DNA from: Opitutales bacterium
GTDB lineage: Bacteria; Verrucomicrobiota; Verrucomicrobiia; Opitutales; JAFGAQ01
Direction of reading: 5' to 3'
Assembly: GCA_022361075.1 (NCBI GenBank)
Contig: JAKSBQ010000109.1
Span: 1-33,817, forward strand
DNA length: 33,817 nucleotides
Shown: positions 1 to 8,015 of the stretch, one piece after another
Position numbering within the stretch: position 1 is the stretch's first letter
How the letters are laid out: each line of letters begins with the position of its first letter
Notes under the pieces: model-generated
The model's input: only the letters and a program-made list of their open reading frames with translations
What the model was told of the DNA's origin: nothing
Databases searched by the model: none
Translations under genes and position numbers: made by a program

Positions 1-2700
1 ACGCTCACTTTTTGCTAACGATCGCGCCTTTTCAAAAAGAGCCAAGGCGCGCTGGTATTCCTTGCGCATGAGTCGAACCTCACCTGCCTGATAGGCTGCG
101 ACATCGTTGAACTCGGAATCTGGGAAATCACGCAACAACTGTTCAAAGGTCTCCGCTGCAGCAAGGTCTTGTTCCCTACCAAGCAAACACCAACCCATGC
201 GGTTGATCACCCGCTCTCTGAGATCCTCAGGAAGACTTCCGGCGAGGAGTTCGTCCAACCGAGCAATCGCTCCATCGAAATTCTCCTCCTCGTATTCAAG
301 TTCTGCCAACTCAAAGTTCGCTCGTTTCGCCAAATCGTGATTCGGGTGAAGTCGGAGAAGATCTTCATACCTTGCTTTTGCGGTCTCAAGACTTGCTAGA
401 CCTTGGTGGCACCACGCAAGTTCATAAATTGCCCGTGCGGAGAGATCCGCATCCTGCGTGCGACCAAGGAGACCCTTAAGGATGTTTACCGCCTCGGTAT
501 AGCGTTTCAGAATCGACAGACTACGAGCATGGTAGTATGCAGCCTGATCAAATCGATCGTCGTTCGGATAACGATTCAAAAAATTCTGGAATGCGATCTG
601 AGCGTTACCCGGCTGATCCATTTCAAGATAAAGCAGGGCTTGTTTGTAAAGAGAGTCCGATGCAAGATCGTTATCCGGATAATCTTTCGCTACCCGATCA
701 AAGAAGCCAATCGCTTTGAGCAAATTGTTATCCTCCATCGCGATCCAACCGAGATAATACTGCGCTTGGGCAAAAAACGGACTGGTTTTGTGCTGAGTCG
801 CAATCTGTTCGAAGTAAGTCTGAGCAAGTGGATAGTCCTCCTCGTTGTAAACCAAACGACCCAGATTCGCGAGAGCCTGTGCGTAGTATTCGCTCTCAGG
901 TTGGTCTTGAATCAGAATCTCCAAAATCGCCCGGGCCTTAGCGAACTCCTTTTTAGACTCGTAGGCTTGTGCGAGCTTGATCTGTGCAATGTCTCCGTTG
1001 AGGCGTTTGCTATCCTCTCGGATGAAGCGTTCGAAAGAACCGATAGCGTCGTCCCAACGCTGGAGGTTGGAGTAAGTCAGTCCCTCAACATAATCGAGCT
1101 GCTCAAAGAACTCGCCGTCGATGTTTCCGTTTTGACGTAGTTCGTAGATGTCGTCGATTGCCTGATCCCATTTCTGCTGCTCAGCATAGATTTGGATGAT
1201 ACGAAAACGTGCTTCGTCGGTGTACTCGGTTCTGCGCTCCCACGGAACAAACTGTTGGTAAGCCCGAACAGCCTCATCCAAACGTTCTAGGAAATAGATG
1301 TTTTCCGCCCGCATGAACGCAACATCGCGGTAGGACGGATCATTCGGAAACCGTTGCAAAAACTGATCTGCAACCGCCAAGCTCGCTACATGATCTTCAT
1401 CGCTCATGAGTGAAAACGCCTGCAACCGCAACGCTTGGGGGGTCAGGATCGATTCTTCGAACTCAGTCACCACTCGGTTAAAGAGCTCTGACGCCTGACG
1501 ATATTGCTTCAAGCCCAGCAGCGCGGATCCATACTCAAACACAAACTGATGCAAACGATCACTGTTGTTGAAACGTCGAAGCGCTGGTCGAACGACATCA
1601 ATGGTTTGTTGATAGTTTTCCTGACGAAGGAAGGTCCTGGCCAACCATATCGTCGCCTCAGCTGCAACGGGCTCAACGATCGTTAGTTTTCCAAAGATCT
1701 CCTGCGCGGCTGCGTAATCGCCACTCTCAAGATGAGCTCTTCCGAGGTAAATCCCTGCCTGGTCAAAATACTCACTGGAGGGATAAAGGATACGAAGATC
1801 CTCGAAATCGACAATTGCCTGAGGGTAGTCTCTTTGCGAAAAACGAACAAATCCCAGCCGGAAAAGGGAATCACCAGCGAAGTCCTGCTTCACCTCGCGT
1901 GCCACGATTTCGTGATTCTTCGCAGCGACCTCGTAATTTCCCATTTCCTCGTTACACACACCCAACAGGAAGACCGCATGTTCGTAGAACTGAGTGGCTT
2001 TGTGATAAAGCTTTACGTCCTCCAGGATGGCCGCAGCGTCTTCATACATGCGAAGTTCGTATTTCGCGAACCCTAGAAAGAAACGGACACGGGCAATATT
2101 TCCACTCTCGGGAAGCATCTCGATAAATTCGCTACAGTAGGTGGCCACATCGTCCCATTTTGCTTGGCGAAACAACGATTCGATAAGTCCAGACATTGCC
2201 CGCTCAAGTGGGTCCAAGTCTTGGATAGAAGTCGATGCGATTTCAGGAGCTTCCTGATACTGAGCGCCCATTCCCGGAAGATCCAGGAACAAGCGTTCTT
2301 TTCCCCGGTTTACACTCCAGAGAAAAGCCTGCTCCGCACCGGGATAGTCACCTAAAATAAGGAGACACTGTCCCCAAAAATTATGAACTTTTTCTTTCTT
2401 CGGAGTTTCGCGTTCTCCAGCAAGTTCGCGAAGCAATTGTTCGGCCTCACGATAGCGCTGTAAGTTGTAGAGGGAAAATGCCAACCCAAACTTTGCATGG
2501 AGGATTTTTTCATGGGTAGGATATCGCGCGATAAACGCTCGGTATTCGTCAATCGAGAGCTCGAACAGATTCTTGTTATAGAGCGCGTTTGCAGCGTAAT
2601 AACTGTCTAGCGCAGGGTCACTCCCTTGAGCCAAAATTTTCGAAGAGAGAGGGGTTAGGATGAAGAGTAAAAAGAGAAAAAATCTTCTAGGTGCTGTCAT
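1..2700 (-). CDS. Large exported tetratricopeptide-repeat protein, partial (C-terminus beyond left edge)
   Basis: Reading leftward from an ATG at 2700, the frame stays open for 900 codons and leaves the window with no stop. It opens with a signal peptide (MTAPRRFFLFLLFILTPLSS, then KILAQG). The rest is a chain of helical TPR units with typical spacing, for example YQAGEVRLMRKEYQRALALF near the visible end and AAAETFEQLLRDFP just before it in the DNA. Units of this kind resemble the TPR_6/YbgF/BamD-like repeats of periplasmic and outer-membrane assembly proteins. TPR arrays are protein-binding scaffolds, so a periplasmic or envelope scaffold is my inference; no enzyme domain is visible. Plus-strand frames here are shadows. 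The gene is separated from rdgB by 241 nt and probably has its own promoter. The partner and total length are unknown. Confidence 0.88.
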   Translation of the reverse strand, partial: MTAPRRFFLFLLFILTPLSSKILAQGSDPALDSYYAANALYNKNLFELSIDEYRAFIARYPTHEKILHAKFGLAFSLYNLQRYREAEQLLRELAGERETPKKEKVHNFWGQCLLILGDYPGAEQAFLWSVNRGKERLFLDLPGMGAQYQEAPEIASTSIQDLDPLERAMSGLIESLFRQAKWDDVATYCSEFIEMLPESGNIARVRFFLGFAKYELRMYEDAAAILEDVKLYHKATQFYEHAVFLLGVCNEEMGNYEVAAKNHEIVAREVKQDFAGDSLFRLGFVRFSQRDYPQAIVDFEDLRILYPSSEYFDQAGIYLGRAHLESGDYAAAQEIFGKLTIVEPVAAEATIWLARTFLRQENYQQTIDVVRPALRRFNNSDRLHQFVFEYGSALLGLKQYRQASELFNRVVTEFEESILTPQALRLQAFSLMSDEDHVASLAVADQFLQRFPNDPSYRDVAFMRAENIYFLERLDEAVRAYQQFVPWERRTEYTDEARFRIIQIYAEQQKWDQAIDDIYELRQNGNIDGEFFEQLDYVEGLTYSNLQRWDDAIGSFERFIREDSKRLNGDIAQIKLAQAYESKKEFAKARAILEILIQDQPESEYYAQALANLGRLVYNEEDYPLAQTYFEQIATQHKTSPFFAQAQYYLGWIAMEDNNLLKAIGFFDRVAKDYPDNDLASDSLYKQALLYLEMDQPGNAQIAFQNFLNRYPNDDRFDQAAYYHARSLSILKRYTEAVNILKGLLGRTQDADLSARAIYELAWCHQGLASLETAKARYEDLLRLHPNHDLAKRANFELAELEYEEENFDGAIARLDELLAGSLPEDLRERVINRMGWCLLGREQDLAAAETFEQLLRDFPDSEFNDVAAYQAGEVRLMRKEYQRALALFEKARSLAKSER

Positions 2701-2767
2701 GGATATATGTTGGATCAATCGGTTAGACCATTCGGCAAATTCAAGTGTTCACCTCTCATCAAATCGA

Positions 2768-2788
2768 CCAACCCAATGCGGGGGTTGG
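2768..2788. other. Stem-loop in the leader of the TPR gene
   Basis: CCAACCC at 2768-2774 and GGGTTGG at 2782-2788 form a perfect 7-bp inverted repeat around a 7-nt loop, and the stem could extend by CGA/TCG past a one-base bulge. It lies about 70 nt upstream of the TPR start. There is no T-tract on either side, so it is not a normal terminator. It could be an operator or an mRNA leader structure. It matches no riboswitch I recognise. Confidence 0.3.
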
Positions 2789-2898
2789 ATCGGCAGCATC
2801 ACCTTCTTATGCTGTGAAGAAAAGAGTCAAGTCGATATCCATGCAAAACCTGTATTCGGGTAAGTTTTTGAATCCAAATCATGAAATTCACTCGATCT

Positions 2899-2914
2899 GG
2901 CCTGAAAACAGGCC
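2899..2914 (-). terminator. Possible weak hairpin downstream of rdgB
   Basis: GGCCTG-AAAA-CAGGCC is a perfect 6-bp stem with a 4-nt loop, 28 nt beyond the rdgB stop. On the transcribed minus strand it is followed by AGATCGAG rather than a U-run, so intrinsic termination would be weak. It may only mark the 3' end of the rdgB transcript. Confidence 0.28.
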
Positions 2915-2941
2915 ACGGAAACCCTTCTGGTAGAATCAATT

Positions 2942-3550
2942 CTACAAATTTTGAAAGTGTTGGATCAGCAAGCGAACCGCTCGCGCGCGGTGGTTGTCTT
3001 GCGTCTTTTTCTCAGTAGATCGCTCTCCCCAAGTGAGGGAAGTTCCTTCCTGGATAAAAAGTGGATCATAACCAAACCCATTATCTCCTTTTGGCACGTC
3101 TGAAATGACTCCCGAACAGGTAGCCTCGAAGTGGAAGACACTTCCTTGCGGATCGATCAGACAAAGGTTGCAAACAAAGGACGCACCTCGCTCAGTTTCG
3201 GGCAATCCTTCGAGTGCTTTGAGTAATTGGTTTCGGTTGTCTTCGTCTGTTGCAGTCGGTCCCGCGAATCTTGCCGAATGAACTCCTGGCTTTCCATCTA
3301 AAGCATCCACAGCGATTCCACTGTCGTCTGCTACCACCCACACATCTGGGTGTTTGGAAAGTGCGGATTTTGTAGCATCTGCCTTGATTCGTGCATTGGC
3401 TTCGAAAGTCGTGCCGGTTTCGTCAACCTCTTCCATCTCCACCCAATCCGATACAGGGCTCATCTCAATATCCAGGCCTACCGATTCGAAGATGCACTGA
3501 AAATCACGGACCTTCCCTTTGTTTCCAGTGGCGATAATAAGTTGGATCAT
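2942..3550 (-). CDS. rdgB: RdgB/HAM1 non-canonical purine NTP pyrophosphatase
   Basis: The 202-residue protein has the ITPase/HAM1 layout. The N-terminal nucleotide-binding motif IIATGNKGKVRDFQ fills the family SxNxxK position, then come VADDSGIAVDALDGKPGVHSARFAG and the phosphate-binding segment GYDPLF. The C-terminal DNHRARA corresponds to the conserved SHR element. The family hydrolyses dITP, XTP and similar nucleotides to monophosphate and pyrophosphate in the cytoplasm, keeping deaminated bases out of DNA. Its length is normal for the family. The ATG at 3550 is only 6 nt downstream of the stop of the oxidoreductase-like gene, so the two are probably co-transcribed. Confidence 0.95.
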   Translation of the reverse strand: MIQLIIATGNKGKVRDFQCIFESVGLDIEMSPVSDWVEMEEVDETGTTFEANARIKADATKSALSKHPDVWVVADDSGIAVDALDGKPGVHSARFAGPTATDEDNRNQLLKALEGLPETERGASFVCNLCLIDPQGSVFHFEATCSGVISDVPKGDNGFGYDPLFIQEGTSLTWGERSTEKKTQDNHRARAVRLLIQHFQNL

Positions 3551-3556
3551 GTCTGC

Positions 3557-4591
3557 CTAGGTGCGGATGCCTCCATTTGACCACGAGTTGTAAACCCGCT
3601 GGGTGAAGCGCATGTACTTCAGGCCATCTTCAAAGCTAGTTAACTCCACCGGACGACCCAAACGGATGCTGTCGATAAAATCTTGCTCCACTTTCCACCC
3701 ACGACGAGTTTGCCGAGGGATATCAACCGGGATTTCGTAATCACTTCCGAGCCGTGAGTAGAACAAATACAACTCAAGAAAATCGATGCGCATACTTGCC
3801 TCCGTACCATGAATACGGATTTCGGAGACAGGTTGACCTCCGTCCACAGAGGTCATGTTTATGACCAATCGTGGTCCGTTTTCGTATCGTCCCAATACCG
3901 TGATACTGTCGGGTACCTTGACCTCCTTGATCTTGTCAGAAATCTTGTCGTCGCGGTATTGAGTGTAGATCTCCGCATCGGCCAACAACCACTCTGGCTC
4001 CTTGTTAAACCAACGCCCCAGCATCTCATAAAAAATACCGAGATAGGAAACATTGCACCCACTGAGGTCCATATCCTGCCGCCAATGCATCGGAGCTTCT
4101 CCGTCCATCCCACTTCGCTCAAAATGGGTCATGACGATTTCTCGAATGTCTCCCAACTCCTCTCTTTCCAGAGTGTTCTTGATAACGTGATCAAAATCTA
4201 GAGACATGGGCGCGGGGACAAGCTGGGCCACAAGATCGGGATGAGCCCTAGCGGCAGCGGCCATTTCCTGAGCGTCTGTCAGATTCATGCCCATACGAGC
4301 TTCGCAAAGCACATGTTTACCCGCGTTGAGTGCCTCGATGGTCGCATCGCAATGAAGGTATGGCCATGTGCCGATACACACTGCATCGACTTCTGGATCT
4401 CTGATAATGTCCATCCAGTCTTTCGCGACTTTGGGGATCTTATATTCATCCGCCACGGAACGGGAACTGGAAGGTCGTCTGTTACAAACCGAGACAATTT
4501 CTACACCGGGTATCTCCTTGAAACCCGGAATGTGTTTGGTACGGGTATTGTTTCCTGCCCCGATGATTCCGATTCGAACCTTCTTATCCAT
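3557..4591 (-). CDS. Gfo/Idh/MocA-family protein with degenerate catalytic motifs
   Basis: This 344-residue protein begins with a Rossmann nucleotide-binding fold (RIGIIGAGNNTRTKHIPGF, about residues 6-24) and has the usual second domain. Typical members are NAD(P)-dependent sugar, inositol or amine dehydrogenases. The family EKP motif, whose lysine is catalytic, here reads CEARM (E97-A98-R99). The later D-x-x-x-H position reads YLGIF (Y183, F187). Cofactor binding therefore looks kept, while ordinary hydride-transfer chemistry is doubtful. I believe an EAR-type branch of the family exists, so this may be a recognised but uncharacterised subgroup rather than a decayed gene. The reading frame is intact. 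No Shine-Dalgarno is seen before the ATG. The substrate is unknown. Confidence 0.85.
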   Translation of the reverse strand: MDKKVRIGIIGAGNNTRTKHIPGFKEIPGVEIVSVCNRRPSSSRSVADEYKIPKVAKDWMDIIRDPEVDAVCIGTWPYLHCDATIEALNAGKHVLCEARMGMNLTDAQEMAAAARAHPDLVAQLVPAPMSLDFDHVIKNTLEREELGDIREIVMTHFERSGMDGEAPMHWRQDMDLSGCNVSYLGIFYEMLGRWFNKEPEWLLADAEIYTQYRDDKISDKIKEVKVPDSITVLGRYENGPRLVINMTSVDGGQPVSEIRIHGTEASMRIDFLELYLFYSRLGSDYEIPVDIPRQTRRGWKVEQDFIDSIRLGRPVELTSFEDGLKYMRFTQRVYNSWSNGGIRT

Positions 4592-4655
4592 AGCTGTGTG
4601 GATTCGAACCTAAGCAAATTTCGCTAATTATCCAACTTCTTAATGCGGAACGGTA

Positions 4656-6479
4656 TCAATGATCCTCTTTTTCCTGAATCGCGTTCTGCTGCCGGGCAAT
4701 ATCGTGCAGGGTGATGATACCAATCAAACGGGTGATGTCGTTGACGCTCACGACAGGGGCCTGCTCGACTTCACCCAACACCAATTTATTGGCAACATCG
4801 CGAATGGAGGTGTCAGGATGCACGTAGACCAGCTTCCTATCGGGTAGAAGCTCTGCAATCGTCGCATCGGGCAATTCGTGGACGGAATCTTCAATTTCGT
4901 GCCTTGTGATCACGCCGACCAACTTCCCACCAGATTCGAGAACTGGGTAGGCGTGATGTCGCTGCTTTTTGATTTCTTCCTGCAACACTTCCTTCGATTT
5001 CTTGTCGGCAGGCAAAGTCACTGCTTCGTGGGTCATGATCGTAGATACGGGGAGATTTCTCCAATCCCTCTCACCACGATAACTCGGCATCTTCTTTAGG
5101 CTTACTTTGTCTTGGAGAAGAAGCGCATCATAAATCGCGACAGGACTCAGTTTCGCCGAAATGGCGTAAGCGATCATATTACCGACCATCAGCGGTAGGA
5201 TGATCGAGTAGTTTCGCGTCATTTCGAAAATGATCAAAATCGATGTCAGAGGACAACGAATCACCGCCGCAAAAAAGGCTCCCATACCAAGTAGCGCACA
5301 AGCACCGTCAACGCCCTCAGGAACTTCGGAAAACAAACTCAATGTTTCTCCAAAAACTCCTCCCAACATACCTCCCAAAAAGAGAACCGGAGCAAAAATA
5401 CCTCCACTTCCGCCAAAAGAGTAAGCACAAATAGTCGCTACAAATTTCCCAACAAAAAGCAAGAGAATCACCGCAATCGCAAGTTCACCTGCCAGAGCCG
5501 AGCTGAGATCCTGATAACCGATACTGAAAACACCTTCGTAACCATTTGAGAGGTAGTAGACGGTCACTCCAATCAGTCCAACTCCCAGCCCACCTACACC
5601 TGGCTTGATCCAAGATGGTGCTCCCCAGCTCTTGTTCCAATTTCGCAGACGTAGCAGTCCGCCAACAAAAAGATGTCCAAGCAGACCAGCGCAAGCACCC
5701 ATCAAAATTGAAGAGAGCATCCAATAGTCCATATGAAACTGGGGGAGAGATAATACAAACGCCGCGTGTTCCCCAAGAATGGATCTCGAGACCACCGCAG
5801 CGATGACCACTGCAACCAAAATCCCTCCAAGAGCTTTACTACTAAAGTCGTCAAGCAGTTCTTCAAAAACAAAAAAAATCGCCGCGATCGGTGTGTTAAA
5901 GGCCGCCGAAATCCCAGCAGCCATTCCTACCGGAACCATCGACTTCACGCTGGCCTTTGCCAACCCAAACCACTGACCGATTTTGGATGAAATCGCGCTA
6001 CAAATGTGGACTGTCGGACCCTCACGTCCCAAACTCACTCCAAGACCCACCGAAAGTGTTCCGGCAATGAATCTAAAAAACGCTTCCTTGAGCTCAAAAA
6101 CACCAAATTTCTGATAAAACGCCTGCTTGGTCTGAGGAATACCACTGCCTACTGCATTGGGTGAAATGTATTTGAGGATCAAGCCAACCAAAATTCCAGC
6201 GATCGCCGGAGAAAATAACATAATCGACACACTTCGCCACCAAGGCGCATCGTGAAACATTCCTGTCCAATGCTCATAAACCCAATGAATGGATACATGA
6301 AACGCTACCCCGGCGAGACCACATGCGATTCCGGCGATGATGCAAAGAAGCAAGAATCGTTGCCCGTCCGTGAGCTTCCATCTTAACCAATCCGGTAAAT
6401 CCTTAATGGACCCGAAAGCCAGAGAAAACTTACGCGATTTCTTCTCGTCGTTAATCACCGTCTGAATATTGGAACTCAC
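4656..6479 (-). CDS. CLC-family H+/Cl- antiporter with C-terminal CBS pair
   Basis: The 607-residue membrane protein carries all the CLC selectivity-filter signatures: GSGIP (111-115), GREGP (151-155) and GGIFAP further on. E153 is the gating glutamate. E207, in FFVFEELL, aligns with the internal proton glutamate of E. coli ClcA (E203), so an exchanger is more likely than a passive channel. A CBS pair follows from about residue 485 (VSTIMTHEAVTLPADKK) to the end; in this family such pairs bind adenine nucleotides or regulate gating. The start is GTG at 6479, supported by AAGGTAGG just upstream, one of the few good Shine-Dalgarno matches in the window. It follows smpB by 27 nt and may share its transcript. 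Likely roles are chloride homeostasis or acid response. Confidence 0.95.
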   Translation of the reverse strand: MSSNIQTVINDEKKSRKFSLAFGSIKDLPDWLRWKLTDGQRFLLLCIIAGIACGLAGVAFHVSIHWVYEHWTGMFHDAPWWRSVSIMLFSPAIAGILVGLILKYISPNAVGSGIPQTKQAFYQKFGVFELKEAFFRFIAGTLSVGLGVSLGREGPTVHICSAISSKIGQWFGLAKASVKSMVPVGMAAGISAAFNTPIAAIFFVFEELLDDFSSKALGGILVAVVIAAVVSRSILGEHAAFVLSLPQFHMDYWMLSSILMGACAGLLGHLFVGGLLRLRNWNKSWGAPSWIKPGVGGLGVGLIGVTVYYLSNGYEGVFSIGYQDLSSALAGELAIAVILLLFVGKFVATICAYSFGGSGGIFAPVLFLGGMLGGVFGETLSLFSEVPEGVDGACALLGMGAFFAAVIRCPLTSILIIFEMTRNYSIILPLMVGNMIAYAISAKLSPVAIYDALLLQDKVSLKKMPSYRGERDWRNLPVSTIMTHEAVTLPADKKSKEVLQEEIKKQRHHAYPVLESGGKLVGVITRHEIEDSVHELPDATIAELLPDRKLVYVHPDTSIRDVANKLVLGEVEQAPVVSVNDITRLIGIITLHDIARQQNAIQEKEDH

Positions 6480-6506
6480 TGTGTTGACCTACCTTCGAAA
6501 GCCGGT

Positions 6507-6992
6507 TTATCTCCCGGCAAATCCGTGAGCGTTTTTCATGGCGCGCTCGGCTTCTCTCATATCGACCTTCTTCTTGAGGGTCTCGCGTTTGTCATAAAGT
6601 TTTTTTCCTGTGCACACGCCAATCTCTACCTTCACCAGGCCGTTTTTCAGATAAATCCGAGTTGGAATTAAGGTCTTTCCCCCTGACTCAATGGCACCCA
6701 TGATTCGATGGATTTCCCGTTTGTGAAGAAGAAGTTTCCGGGGGCGGACGGGGTTATGGTTGTTGAGATTCCCGAAGGCATATTCGCTAATATTCGCGTT
6801 GTAGAGGAAAAGCTCACCCTTGTTGATTCTCGCGAATGATTCCGCAATCTGCGCTTTACCGTTGCGTATCGATTTTACCTCGGTCCCACGCAAAACAATA
6901 CCCGCTTCATAGGTGTCTCCTACGAAGTAGTTGTGGTGAACCTTGGAGTTGCGAATCTCCTTATTTCGCTCGTCCTTTTTCTTTTTAGCCAT
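6507..6992 (-). CDS. smpB: SmpB, tmRNA-binding protein
   Basis: SmpB binds tmRNA and delivers it to stalled ribosomes for trans-translation. The 161-residue sequence shows the family core: NSKVHHNYFVGDTYEAGIVL, GTEVKSIRNGKAQIAESF, and the basic C-terminal tail (YDKRETLKKK, ERAMKNA) that reaches into the decoding centre. An unusually lysine-rich N-terminus (MAKKKKDERNK) precedes it. The ATG at 6992 has AAAGGG about 9 nt upstream. The tmRNA gene itself is not in this window. It lies between rpoZ and the CLC gene, all on the same strand. Confidence 0.96.
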   Translation of the reverse strand: MAKKKKDERNKEIRNSKVHHNYFVGDTYEAGIVLRGTEVKSIRNGKAQIAESFARINKGELFLYNANISEYAFGNLNNHNPVRPRKLLLHKREIHRIMGAIESGGKTLIPTRIYLKNGLVKVEIGVCTGKKLYDKRETLKKKVDMREAERAMKNAHGFAGR

Positions 6993-7056
6993 GGTGCATC
7001 ATCCCTTTAATGATCGATCGCGACTTTGCGTGTGAGTCGGGATGAAGCCGGAACCA

Positions 7057-7272
7057 CTAGTTCAAAGGTTCGTCAGCGTTGTAGAGCTGGTAAGTGATCT
7101 TACCTTCGATTACTTCACGCAATGCGATGTCCTCAGGATTGAGTTTCTCGAGTGATTCTACCAACGGACGGCTCCCATGCTTCAATTGCTTCACGCGGCG
7201 TGAAACCACGTTTACCAAAATGTTGGGATCTTGAATCACCTTTTGGGCTTGTTTTAAGTACTCGTCTTTCAA
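7057..7272 (-). CDS. rpoZ: RNA polymerase omega subunit (start uncertain)
   Basis: The core sequence NVVSRRVKQLKHGSRPLVE followed by EDIALREVIEGKITY is the omega subunit signature. Omega helps assemble beta' into RNA polymerase. No in-frame ATG exists. I chose TTG at 7272, which gives a 71-residue protein starting MKDEYLKQAQKVI, the usual place for omega to begin. The frame is open upstream to another TTG at 7338, which would add 22 hydrophobic or basic residues not expected in omega. An AGGAG lies between the two (7322-7326) but has no in-frame ATG, GTG or TTG at normal spacing. It is divergent from cutA, and its promoter should lie in 7273-7383. Confidence 0.85.
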   Translation of the reverse strand: MKDEYLKQAQKVIQDPNILVNVVSRRVKQLKHGSRPLVESLEKLNPEDIALREVIEGKITYQLYNADEPLN

Positions 7273-7383
7273 TTTGCGAAAAAAGTTGGAATTGATTATG
7301 AATAGAAGATGAAGCTTTAAGCTCCTGCCTCTAGACAAAGCGATGAAGCATACTTATCTTCGAACTCAATTCAATGATAAAAT

Positions 7384-7707
7384 ATGAACGACCCTTACGC
7401 TGCAGTTGGATGGACTACCGTCGACACTGAAGAGAAAGCCAAACAGCTTTGTCGATCTCTGGTTGAACAGAAGCTTGTGGCATGCGCGCAGATCTCGGCT
7501 CCGATATTCTCAATCTACAGTTGGGAGTCCGAAGTTCATGAAGACGAGGAATTTAGGATCACCTTAAAATTTCTCGACAGCAAAGCTGAAGCGATTGAGA
7601 CGTTTCTCAAATCCAACCATCCTTACGATACTTTTCAGTGGTTGTGGGCACGCGTGGAAGAAATAAATGGGGATTATTTTAAGTGGATGGAAGGGACTAC
7701 TTCTTGA
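7384..7707 (+). CDS. cutA: CutA1-like divalent-cation tolerance protein
   Basis: The 107-residue protein fits CutA1, a small trimeric ferredoxin-like protein linked to divalent metal tolerance, whose molecular role is still debated. Diagnostic pieces are KLVACAQI (family LAACVNI), SIYSWESEVHEDEEF (family SIYxWxGxIxxxEE) and NHPYDTFQW, followed by GDYFKWM (family YLxWI). The conserved HPY is intact. No Shine-Dalgarno precedes the ATG; the upstream sequence is AT-rich (GATAAAAT). The small basic protein gene follows 85 nt later and probably has its own promoter. Confidence 0.9.
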   Translation: MNDPYAAVGWTTVDTEEKAKQLCRSLVEQKLVACAQISAPIFSIYSWESEVHEDEEFRITLKFLDSKAEAIETFLKSNHPYDTFQWLWARVEEINGDYFKWMEGTTS

Positions 7708-7736
7708 AAAATAGTGCTCTGGTTTTAAAAAAATTC

Positions 7737-7765
7737 TTGAAAAAGCCTTACTCGGTCGATTTTAT
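7737..7765 (+). promoter_or_regulatory. Candidate sigma-70-type promoter for the small basic protein gene
   Basis: TTGAAA at 7737-7742 (5 of 6 to TTGACA) and TTTTAT at 7760-7765 (4 of 6 to TATAAT) are separated by exactly 17 nt and lie 27 nt before the ATG at 7793. The match was made by eye, and the -10 element is weak. Confidence 0.35.
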
Positions 7766-7792
7766 CTCGCTTTTTGCAACCAAAGAAGATCC

Positions 7793-7948
7793 ATGTCCCA
7801 ACATAACAGTTTCAAGGTAGGAAGTAAGTCCACAAAGAAGAGAAACGTTCTCAAAAGATTCGAACGTGTTGATGTACTGCGTAAACGCGGTGAGTGGCAA
7901 GAAGGTGATCGTGTGGTAGGTCTGAAGAAGACTAAACCTATCGTTTAA
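7793..7948 (+). CDS. Small basic protein of the Verrucomicrobia/Chlamydiae type
   Basis: A 51-residue, lysine- and arginine-rich protein starts MSQHNSFKVGSKSTKKRNVL and continues RFERVDVLRKRGEWQEGDRV before ending in GLKKTKPIV. The pattern of a basic N-terminus, LKRFERxxxLxxxGEW, then a GLxKxK tail is that of the small basic protein family I know from Verrucomicrobia and Chlamydiae (TIGR04137 as I recall it). Its function is not established; size and charge suggest ribosome or nucleic-acid binding, which is inference. The gene has its own candidate promoter and a strong terminator, so it may be a well-expressed single-gene unit. It is the best lineage marker in the window. Confidence 0.88.
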   Translation: MSQHNSFKVGSKSTKKRNVLKRFERVDVLRKRGEWQEGDRVVGLKKTKPIV

Positions 7949-7969
7949 TCATCACAAACTTTCTTTCCC

Positions 7970-8003
7970 AAGCCTGTCCCGTTGATTCGAGACAGGCTTT
8001 TTT
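7970..8003 (+). terminator. Intrinsic terminator after the small basic protein gene
   Basis: AAGCCTGTC (7970-7978) pairs perfectly with GACAGGCTT (7991-7999) around a 12-nt loop, and a run of T follows to 8003. It sits 22 nt after the stop codon. The T-run is on the plus strand only, so it serves this gene rather than the convergent tpsA gene. Confidence 0.9.
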
Positions 8004-8015
8004 CGTGCACGGAAA

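Noticed and set aside
403-1140. Plus-strand open frame of 245 codons
   Set aside because: It is antisense to the TPR gene, whose minus-strand frame shows a signal peptide and continuous TPR units. The plus-strand product has no recognisable domain.
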